From CAZMOK01 sp964644135 (lineage in GTDB: Bacteria; Bacteroidota; Bacteroidia; Bacteroidales; JAGOPY01): DNA of 12,976 nucleotides. The notes below the pieces were generated by a model, which was given only the letters and a program-made list of their open reading frames with translations, made no database searches and was not told where the DNA came from. Of the stretch, positions 1 to 8,600 are shown one piece after another. Position numbers and translations under genes: made by a program. Each line of letters begins with the position of its first letter. Position 1 is the stretch's first letter. The stretch is taken from the NCBI GenBank assembly GCA_964644135.1, contig CAZXWD010000084.1, positions 1-12,976 of the forward strand, in the 5' to 3' direction.

Positions 1-56
1 TAAGGATTAAGAAAAATTCAGAATTTAAAAGAGCTAACAGTCAGAAGCAAAAATAT

Positions 57-518
57 ATGGAAGCCCTGAGAAAAGAATTGAAAGTATCGGCCATTGAGAA
101 TGGAACAGTAATTGACCATATCCCTTCCAGGAGCGTATTCCAGGTAATTAAAATTCTTGGACTCGACGAATGTGAAGAGCAGATACTCTTTGGCACCAAC
201 CTGGAAAGTAAAAAATACAAAACTAAAGGCATTGTAAAGGTTTCCAACCGGTTTTTCGAAAGTGATGATGTAAATAAAATAGCCCTGGTAGCGCCAACTG
301 CAACCCTCATTGAGATCAGGGACTACAAGGTAACCCTGAAAAAACAGGTTGAAATGCCCAATGAAATAACCCAGTTCACAAAATGTGTCAATCCAAAATG
401 CATTACCAATCACGAAAACATCACCACACGTTTCACTGTTGCCGATAAAGAAGACCTGAAATTACAGTGCCACTATTGCGAAAAAGTCACCAACCGCAAC
501 AACCTGGTATTTATCTAA
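57..518 (+). CDS. pyrI: Aspartate carbamoyltransferase regulatory subunit PyrI
   Basis: This 153-aa protein is the regulatory chain of aspartate carbamoyltransferase, which binds nucleotide effectors and holds catalytic PyrB trimers together in pyrimidine synthesis in the cytoplasm. The N-terminal allosteric domain has the family signature ENGTVIDHIPS at residues 14-24. The C-terminal zinc domain has four cysteines at 110, 115, 138 and 141, in CVNPKC and CHYC, matching the spacing of the zinc ligands in the E. coli protein. The length equals the usual 150-155 aa. The ATG at 57 is chosen because it places the conserved core at the normal distance from the start, although the frame is open upstream to the window edge with no other ATG. 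pyrB normally lies just upstream and would be outside the window. No plus-strand terminator with a T-tract is seen after the stop. Confidence 0.96.
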   Translation: MEALRKELKVSAIENGTVIDHIPSRSVFQVIKILGLDECEEQILFGTNLESKKYKTKGIVKVSNRFFESDDVNKIALVAPTATLIEIRDYKVTLKKQVEMPNEITQFTKCVNPKCITNHENITTRFTVADKEDLKLQCHYCEKVTNRNNLVFI

Positions 519-522
519 GCTG

Positions 523-543
523 CCATCAGCCATAAGCTATCAG
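523..543. repeat. Short heptamer repeat after pyrI
   Basis: Three imperfect 7-bp units follow one another: CCATCAG, CCATAAG and CTATCAG. They have the same period as the larger arrays at 10852-10886 and 12115-12354, but a different unit sequence. The array is short enough that chance cannot be excluded. Confidence 0.45.
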
Positions 544-544
544 C

Positions 545-580
545 CAAAAAAAACCACCCGCCGTTTTACCGGCAGATGGC
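545..580 (-). terminator. Rho-independent terminator of the 500-aa gene
   Basis: Read on the minus strand, an 11-bp stem (GCCATCTGCCG with CGGCGGGTGGT, three G-U pairs) closes a 6-nt loop and is followed by eight T residues. It starts 33 nt past the stop codon of the minus-strand gene, so it ends that transcript. On the plus strand the T-tract is an A-tract, so it is not a good terminator for pyrI. Confidence 0.85.
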
Positions 581-612
581 TCTGGAGTATAGTAGGGATT
601 TGGGAGGATGGA

Positions 613-2115
613 CTACATTCTTCTTCGCACAAGGATTGCCGTAAACAATACGATCAGGCCAATGGCAAGGAATACCGACCAGTTCGAGACCGGTATCTGC
701 TGACCGCTGCTTTCGATATAAATGAGATAGTCTTCGGTCTCACCATCAAAAAACTGGCCTGAACCATCCCAGTCGGTTGTATTTACCGGCTGCTCTGTCA
801 GCGAGAACCTTGCCCAGCAATATCCTTCCTTGGGTCCGATCTGGAAGCCTGGCGGAGGTGGTACTACCCCCGAAAGAGGCCCGATGTATCCCCCGGGTAT
901 TACAAAATCAACAAGGACATGTTCAGGCACCATATTTCCGTGGCACATATTATTGGGATCGTTTGCCCACTGGCCATCCTGGTTCCAGTCGAACAGGACA
1001 TTAAGATAGCAGGTTGTACCCTGTGAGGCATCCACCCATATATCGATATTCTGTCCCCAGACACCTTGCTGACAGGCTGTGTCAAGTGGCTGGGTCATGG
1101 TGCCGCAAGGCGTGTAACTTTCCCCTCCTACCGGACCGACTATTGTCAGAGGTATCGGGAACATGAGCCCTTCATCAACAATACCTGTGGGAGGCATTGG
1201 GAAAGGCGAAGTTCCGCACTCATCCATATTATATTTGTTCGGGTTGAAGAACGGGCACCACCCGGCATTGCCGTCAGCCTCACAGTCAACCCAACCGCCT
1301 AAGAATATGCCGCTGGGGCACTGGTGGCTGATGAAATTGGTTGTCGGGATGTTAGTGCATGTGGGGAACAATCCAATGGTGCCGTCGAGGTAAGCCATGC
1401 AACTGTCGGGAGCATCACCGAACTCAAAATAAAAATCAGGTTCGAGGCATTCATGCACCATCAGCCCACCAAATGGCGGAAGTTGCAGCCAGAAGGGTTC
1501 AAGATCAGATCCCGCCGGTGGGGGTGGCTGTTCAAAAGGTATCTCGAAATTTTCGCCCCATACATCGATTGATACCCAGCCGGGATTGTACATATCAATT
1601 TCATAATAGAACTCAACCCAGGTAAATTCTCCTGGTATTATCACCCCTGAAAACAATGTCTCCGATCTGATCACATACAATTGTTCCTCATCAGGAGTAA
1701 GGGGTGGCAGCGGTGGCCCCGGAGGCGGATCCGGCCATGACCATTCCGGTGATGACCAGTTGACCACAACATCAAGAAATCCGGATGATCCCGGATCAAG
1801 GGGTGTTACATAGAATCCAACAAGCACCAGTTTGTTGTTTGGCGGGAGGAAGGGCCCGTTCCAGAACCAGATGTTGTACCAGGGATTAGAACCCCCGGTA
1901 TTTTCATAAAAGTACCATTGCAGATCCTCGCCGGGCTGGTCAGGCACTCCTGACAGGCCACCATTCAACCCCGGCACGGTATCTCCGGGAGTTGACATAG
2001 ATATCCAGAAACGGTCAAGCTCGGGATCCTGGAAGCTGAGGGATGGCTGTGAGAAAGAGGAAGTAAAAAGGCCAGTGACAAGGATAAGGATGGAAAGGAA
2101 TTTTATCGTTCTCAT
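613..2115 (-). CDS. Secreted GEVED-domain protein with PVSNW exosortase-type tail
   Basis: A 500-aa predicted exported protein of unknown function. A Sec signal peptide covers about residues 1-23. The N-terminal part (about 25-230) is rich in Trp and Pro, has a proline run near 129-141, and matches no family I recognise. A GEVED-type domain follows, from FGDAPD (about 232-237), through FDWNQDGQW, to GETEDY (458-463). The tail has PVSNW at 475-479, a hydrophobic helix and RRRM, a tripartite sorting signal of the PEP-CTERM/IPTL-CTERM kind. From FGDAPD to the end it is clearly homologous to the last domain of the 2591-aa protein at 2689-10464: PEHVLVDF against PEHILVNL, and DWDGSGQF against NWDGSGEF. 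It is transcribed divergently from that gene. The many cysteines in the GEVED part suggest disulfides after export. No Shine-Dalgarno site is seen. A surface or extracellular role is inferred. Confidence 0.9.
   Translation of the reverse strand: MRTIKFLSILILVTGLFTSSFSQPSLSFQDPELDRFWISMSTPGDTVPGLNGGLSGVPDQPGEDLQWYFYENTGGSNPWYNIWFWNGPFLPPNNKLVLVGFYVTPLDPGSSGFLDVVVNWSSPEWSWPDPPPGPPLPPLTPDEEQLYVIRSETLFSGVIIPGEFTWVEFYYEIDMYNPGWVSIDVWGENFEIPFEQPPPPAGSDLEPFWLQLPPFGGLMVHECLEPDFYFEFGDAPDSCMAYLDGTIGLFPTCTNIPTTNFISHQCPSGIFLGGWVDCEADGNAGWCPFFNPNKYNMDECGTSPFPMPPTGIVDEGLMFPIPLTIVGPVGGESYTPCGTMTQPLDTACQQGVWGQNIDIWVDASQGTTCYLNVLFDWNQDGQWANDPNNMCHGNMVPEHVLVDFVIPGGYIGPLSGVVPPPPGFQIGPKEGYCWARFSLTEQPVNTTDWDGSGQFFDGETEDYLIYIESSGQQIPVSNWSVFLAIGLIVLFTAILVRRRM
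616..693 (-). other. C-terminal sorting signal (PVSNW + helix + RRRM)
   Basis: The last 26 residues of the 500-aa protein are PVSNW (codons 679-693), about 17 hydrophobic residues with a small-residue patch (AIG), then RRRM. This is the layout of exosortase-family substrates: a short motif, a transmembrane helix and a basic cluster. The Trp position resembles the IPTLSEW motif of IPTL-CTERM proteins. I cannot assign it to a named subclass. Confidence 0.75.
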
Positions 2116-2158
2116 GGCTTCGGTTTTTATGGTTTATAAATATGGTTAGTTAAACAGT

Positions 2159-2430
2159 AAGAAGGGTGTGATCTATAAAGCCAGAGAGTAGAAAAAAGAT
2201 CAGGTTTGCAAGTGAGTGCCCTTTTATTTTGAAATAAGAGAAGTACGACTTTAACACATATAAAGATACTATCTATATAAGCTGAAATCAAGAAAAGGTT
2301 GTACGTCTAAGTGCATTGCATTTATTCGTACAAAAAACATATAAGAATTTTATCAGAATATCGTATAGAATCTATATGTAAGCACTTTATTACCTACTGA
2401 TTGTAAGACAGTTATATATCACACCTTCTT
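2159..2430. repeat. Imperfect inverted repeat, arms 2159-2177 and 2413-2430
   Basis: The left arm reads AAGAAGGGTGTGATCTATA. The right arm, read on the minus strand, is AAGAAGGTGTGATATATA. The arms differ by one inserted G and one substitution and lie 235 bp apart. Each arm is nearer to one of the two divergent genes, so they could be paired operator sites. No flanking target duplication that would mark a mobile element is seen. Confidence 0.45.
2261..2292 (-). promoter_or_regulatory. Weak promoter candidate for the 500-aa gene
   Basis: On the minus strand TATCTTTA (2268-2261) matches seven of the eight positions of the Bacteroidota -7 element TAnnTTTG. CTTG (2292-2289) lies 20 nt upstream as a partial -33 TTTG. 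The last G of the -7 box is missing, and the region is AT-rich, so chance is possible. The leader would be about 140 nt. Confidence 0.25.
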
Positions 2431-2460
2431 CTTTAGACCTAATCTATATTATCCAAATGA

Positions 2461-2491
2461 TTTGGAAAATTAATGTTAAAAGCTATTTTTG
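2461..2491 (+). promoter_or_regulatory. Bacteroidota-type promoter for the 2591-aa gene
   Basis: TTTG at 2461-2464 and TATTTTTG at 2484-2491 match the -33 TTTG and -7 TAnnTTTG elements of Bacteroidota housekeeping promoters, with a 19-nt spacer. Transcription would start near 2498 and leave a leader of about 190 nt before the ATG at 2689. Confidence 0.55.
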
Positions 2492-2524
2492 TTGAAACCA
2501 CTATTCTCCACATTAAAAGCTATT
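2476..2524 (+). repeat. 12-bp direct repeat overlapping the promoter
   Basis: TTAAAAGCTATT occurs at 2476-2487 and again, without mismatch, at 2513-2524, 37 bp apart. The first copy overlaps the candidate -7 box and the second lies just past the expected start site. That position would suit a repressor or an early-transcript element. Only two copies are seen, in AT-rich DNA. Confidence 0.4.
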
Positions 2525-2688
2525 GATATTTCGTCCTTTCCATTAAATCAAATTGATGGTAATAAAGCTGATGTCAACAGGTCTTACTATTCATTAAAAT
2601 ATGCCTAAATCCTCATCCAATAACTCTCCAGGGAAAATCAATTCATTTTCTGCATTAGTCTTATATAATTAAACCAATACAACTTATT

Positions 2689-5600
2689 ATGAAAAACATC
2701 CACCCTCATTTAAAAACTTTTATCGGGATTTCTTTTATTCTGATTATCGGTCTGTTTTTCCAAAGCGAAGCACGGGCGCAAAACTGTTCTGTCAATGCAG
2801 GTGTTTCCCAGACTGTATGCGAAAATGAAGGTCTTACCCTTTTTGGTGAAGCAACAGGGAATTTCCTGGGATCAGGAGATCTAACCTGGACACAAATCGA
2901 AGGCCCGTCAGTAGTAATAGTTGATCCAAATTCACTGCAAACTGACGTCATTGGAATTATTGGAGATAATGACCTGACATTCAGGCTTACTGCCCAATGC
3001 CAGGATGGTTCCCTGGTATACGATGATGTTGTCCATACAATAGCCCCCATTACACAGGCGGATGCCGGCGAAGATCAGTCTTCCTGTCCGGGTAACGGGG
3101 TTATCACAATGAATGCCAGCACACCGGAGTCCGGTGAAACAGGGGAATGGAGTTTTGACGGACCAAACAGGGGAATAAGCATAGTGGACATAAATTCACC
3201 AACAACATCACTGAACCTCTCTCCAAACAGTGCAGGAACGGCCAGACTGGTCTGGACCCATTCTTCCCCGGCCGGTTGTATTACACGGGATACAGTTGAA
3301 ATAACCAACTGCGGCGGAAACTCACCAGTAGATGCATTGCTGGGAGGAGACCCTAACACTGTCAAACTGGGAGCTTGTTATTCCACAACTACCAGTTACA
3401 GGTTCAACGCTTCCTTTGCGGGTAACGGCAGTTGCGGACAAATCGGTGAATGGGCACTTGTAAGCGGACCGAACATTCCAAATATCAACAATCCGAATGA
3501 CCGAAGAGCAAGGATTTCAAACCTGATAGAAGGTACTTATGTTTACAGATGGATCGTTTCAGGGCCCTGTGCAAGTGGTGAAAGCACTATCACTATAAAT
3601 GTACCTTCCCCTGTTGGAGAAGTCTCAAATGCCAATGGCACCGGTGGGGTGTTTTGTGAGGGGATAACAGAAGTAGTACTGACGGGGAATGCACCATCCT
3701 TCTCGGGAGAAACGGTTGAGTGGACACAAATAGGCGGACCTTCTTTACCACCAGGCAGCATTGTATCGCCTAACAACCCCAGTACAAATATTATCAATCT
3801 GGATGGAACAAGCACCTATCGTTTCCGTTACCAGATCACCAATTCAGCAACTGGCTGTCTATCAAGGGACAATGATGTTTACATCATATATACAGCAGCC
3901 CCGACAATAGATGCCGGCCCCGACCAGGTTCTCGGATGTGATATTACAACGGCAATTATTTCTTTTGTAAAAACAGGAACCGGGACAACGCAATGGCAAA
4001 TCCTGACCGGACCGGCTGGCAACCCGGCCTATCCTAACTATCCCACATCCTGGCAAAATGCCGGCGGTTCACCACTAAGCGTGCCGGACCTTGATACCCC
4101 GGGAAGCTATACGATACTGTTCAGGATAATAGAAGCCGAAGGTACAGGCTGTGAGACAGTTTATGATGACGTGGTAATAACAAGCTCCAACAGTCCCTCG
4201 GCTGCAAATGCAGGAAGCGATCAGTTCCTCGCGTGCAATGTTGACACAACATCAATGGTTGGAAATGATCCTTCGCTCACCGGTGGCGGCATGGGTACTT
4301 GGTTCCAGGTATCAGGCCCAAATACAGCGGTGATAGATAATCCCCACCAGAATAATACCCTTGTAAGAAACCTTATAAACGGGGCTTACGTTTTCAGGTG
4401 GCTCATCACCGGGGGATCAGAATGCCCTTCCACACAGGATGATGTAGTGATTGCTGTGGCAGAAACCACACCAACACTGGCAAATGCCGGCCCGGACGAG
4501 CTCGTATGCTTTGGTACACCGTTCCGGCTTAAGGGGAATGCCACGATCCTTAATGAAACGGGGATATGGGCCGTGACCCCATCTGCAGGCATCACTTTTT
4601 CAGATCAAAATGATCCTGATTCATGGGTTTATGGACTCCAGCAATCAACGGTCTATACATTTACCTGGACAATAACCAACGCCTGCGGACAGACCAGTGA
4701 CGATGTAGTTATCACAACTACTGACACCGAAGGTCCAGTTGAAGCACAGGCAGGGCCTGATGATTGCTATCCCTCAGGAACCACAACAATTGCACTTGCA
4801 GGAAATGTACCCGATCCATCTAACGGATTGTGGAACCCCGTATCTTTCCCTTATACCTTCTCAATTGTTGATCCTACTGACAATAATACTGATATCAATA
4901 TAACCCAGGATGGCACATACATCCTTGAATGGGTTCTTAGCTACAATGACTGTACAGACTCAAGAGACACGGTCATGATAACGGTATCAGAACCGGTTAT
5001 CGCGGCTGATGCAGGTCCCGACCAGGAGATCTGCGGCACACAGGTAACCCTCAACGCCAATGCACCCAATGTAGGGACAGGACTGTGGCAACAAATTATA
5101 GGTCCTCCCGGAGTTATCATAAACTCACCCAGCAGCACTACCACTGATGTTACAGGCCTGATCGACGGAACCTACGGGTTTGAGTGGTCTGTTACAAATA
5201 ACGCATGTCCGGGAAGCAGGGACACAGTCCTGGTCAGGGTTTCCCTTCCACCAGACCCGGCCGACGCCGGTCCGGATCAACTGTTGTGCGGATCAACATC
5301 CACAAACCTGGAAGGAAATACAATTACTGAAGGAACAGGTTTCTGGACACTTTTATCGGGTCCAAACAATCCATCTTTAAACAGCACCGACCCCAATACC
5401 ACACTGAGTAACCTTATTATGGGTTCCTATATATTCACATGGACTTCGCAAAAACCTCCATACTGCCCGCCAAGTGTCGACACTGTTGTTATATCCGTAG
5501 TACCTCTTGCTGTTGTGGGTAACGACATGGAATTTTGTGATACGGTTTCGGTTGAACTGGAGGGAAATCCAAACTCTTCGGGTTATTGGGAACAGGTCAT

Positions 5601-8600
5601 TTTAAGCACCGAACCGGTAATCACCCTTGATTCAACAGGCTCTAACCGTGCTATCGCACGTAACCTCCTTCCGAAAACCGGCTCAACCACCTATGCTTTC
5701 AGATATGTTATCGATTTTCCTGGTTGCTCTTCCGCGGATACAGTTGAGATAACTGTTTATGAACAGGTAAGTGCATCAGCAGCGGGTGATGACCAGTTCC
5801 TTTGTGAAGAACCCTCATTTACTTTCAATGCCGACCTTCCCTTTTCAGGTTCAGGCTTATGGACAAAAGTAAGTGGCCCTGCGGCAGGCTCTATTGTAGA
5901 CCCTACCGACCCAAATACGAATTATACTAATGCCGGTCCCGGAACTTACATCTTTGAGTGGACAGTCACTAATGGCGCCTGCTCTAACTCCGACCGTGTC
6001 AGGATTGTTAACTACAGGGCACCCAGTGCAGCCGATGCCGGCCCTGACCAGGATTATATCTGCGACTCTGCCACTTTCATGGATGCAGTGACGCCACAAT
6101 ACGGTTTTGGTAACTGGACACAAAAAAGCGGCCCTTCAACAGCCGATATAATTTCACCAATTCTACCGAATACTGAAGTCAAGGATCTTGTTCCCGGTGA
6201 ATATGAATTTTACTGGACCGTAACCAACGGACCTGCCTGTGAGGCTGAGCTCGATAGTGTCATGATTTTGGTTGCAACCACTCCTACTGCACCGGATGCA
6301 GGCCCCGACCAGGACCTGTGCTTTACCACAAAGACCTTTATGGCGGCAAATACAATAACAACCGGAACCGGGACCTGGTCACAGCAGTCAGGGCCAAATG
6401 CAGCCAATATAGTTGATGCAAACTCACCCTTCACTGAGATCAACGGGCTTATACCCGGAACCTATATGTTTTACTGGACCGCTGAGACCGATTCATGTGA
6501 TAATGTTGATTCAGTCAGGGTTATAAACCATTTACTTCCAACCTCTTCAGTTGCAGGTGCAGACACAAGCATATGTATATCAAGCAATCTTTACCTGTAT
6601 GCAAATACCCCGGTAACAGGGCAGGGTTTATGGACACAGCTAAGCGGGCCTGAAGGCGCCCAGTTCCTGGATCCCGATTCACCTACAACACTGGTTTTCG
6701 GCCTGTCGCCCGGTATTTACGAGTTTGAATGGAGTATCACTAATGCCACCTGTCCCCCCAGCCTCGATACGGTGGAGGTAACCATCTGGGGACTGCCCGA
6801 CCTGGCCAATGCAGGTGTGGACCAGGAGCTCTGTAATGCCTCATCCACTTTTCTGGAAGGCAATGACCCTTCGGTTGGTGATGGTTTGTGGACCCAGACA
6901 GCAGGCCCAACAACTATTTCTTTTGATGACCCGACTGTTTACAATACACAAATAACAGGACTTGATTCCGGCACATACACATTTGAATGGACTACCACAA
7001 ACAGTGCCTGTTCCTTCACTGATGAAATGGAAATAGTTAACTATGAGCTGCCAACAACTGCCACCACAGGTGATGACCAGGAATGGTGCCATGATGTTAC
7101 CTCTACTACCATTACGTCTGATCCGGTTTCAGTGGGTAACGCCCAGTGGCTGCAGGCAAGCGGACCGAACACTGCAAATATTGTGAGCCCCCTGGCAATT
7201 GCAACTGATGTAACGGGGCTTATAGACGGTATCTATGCCTTTGTATGGATAGTTGAGAACGGGGTTTGCGAACCGAGTACCGATACCCTTTATGTAACGA
7301 TCGGAAATTGTCCGCCGGTTGCAGTAAACGACTCTGTATATACTACACAGGACACTCCTGTCAGTGGGGATGTCCTGCCAAATGACAGCGACCCCGAAAA
7401 TGACGGACTGATAGTTGACACAACCCCCTTAACAGATCCTGTAAACGGTACCATCACCCTCAATTCCGATGGTACTTTCGAATATACACCTGATCCCGGT
7501 TTCTTTGGAATGGATTCCGTTCAGTATGTTGTATGTGACGACTATACCCCTTCTGAGTGTGATACGGCCTGGATCATAATCACAGTATACGCCGCCCCGG
7601 TCGCGGTGGATGATTTCGACACAACTTTAATGGATGTTCCGGTCATTACGTCTGTGCTTGACAATGATTTCAGCCCGGATGCGAATCTCGACCTCACTAC
7701 ACTTACAATCGAGGCCCCGGGTCTGATTGTACCGTCGAACGGATCGATCTTTGCCAATCCCTCGACTGGTGAAATAACCTATACACCTGATCCGGGCTTC
7801 ATAGGTATTGATACTTATGAGTATGTCATTTGTGATGACAACCCTATTCCGCAGTGTGATACGGCCCTTGTCACCATCAGGGTCTATGGTCCGCCGGTAG
7901 CCGTTGATGATTTTGACACTACATTTGTTAATGTTCCGGTAGAGATCGATATTCTTGATAATGATTACAGTACCGATTTTGAAGGAGACATCGACCCGAC
8001 AACAGTGGATACAACCGGCTTATTGCCTCCTTCCAACGGATCGCTCGACATCGATCCTGTTACGGGTGAGATAACCTACACACCCGACGACGGATTTTTC
8101 GGCACCGATACTTTCGAGTACCTTGTGTGTGATGACCTGCCATACGTACAATGTGATACAGCCCTTGTAACCGTAATTATCCATGCCCTTGACTTCGGGG
8201 ATGCTCCCGACCCGGGTTACCCGACAGTATTTGCCACCGACGGGGCAAGGCATATCCTCGGCAGTGACGTGTACCTGGGAACGATGGTGGACCTTGAGCC
8301 GGACGGGCTGGCAAGCACAAATGCCGACGGGGATGATACAGATAACACAGATGACGAGGACGGGATAACATTTACCGGCCCGGATGATACCGGCATACTC
8401 TATGCAGGCTACTCAGCCATAGTATCAGTTACCACAAATTCCGGCGGACTGCTGAACGGCTGGACAGACTACAATGCCGACGGCTCCTGGCAACCATCCG
8501 AACAAATATTCGACGATGTACCTCTAACAGCAGGCACCCACGAACTGGTCATAACCGTCCCGACAGATGCTGCAATAGGTTCAACAATTAGCAGGTTCCG

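Larger units (their letters stand above)
2116..2688. other. Divergent intergenic region, AT-rich, no gene
   Basis: These 573 bases separate the start codons of the two divergent GEVED-protein genes and hold no credible ORF. They contain a good plus-strand promoter candidate, a weak minus-strand one, a 12-bp direct repeat and a separated inverted repeat, all listed separately. The size and content fit a shared control region for the two secreted proteins. Confidence 0.7.

Noticed and set aside
777..1625. Plus-strand open frames opposite the 500-aa gene
   Set aside because: The minus-strand frame has a signal peptide, a GEVED domain, a sorting tail and a terminator; the plus-strand frames have none of these.
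2159..2430. Small mobile element bounded by the inverted repeat
   Set aside because: No target-site duplication is seen and the arms do not continue inward; two regulator sites explain it as well.
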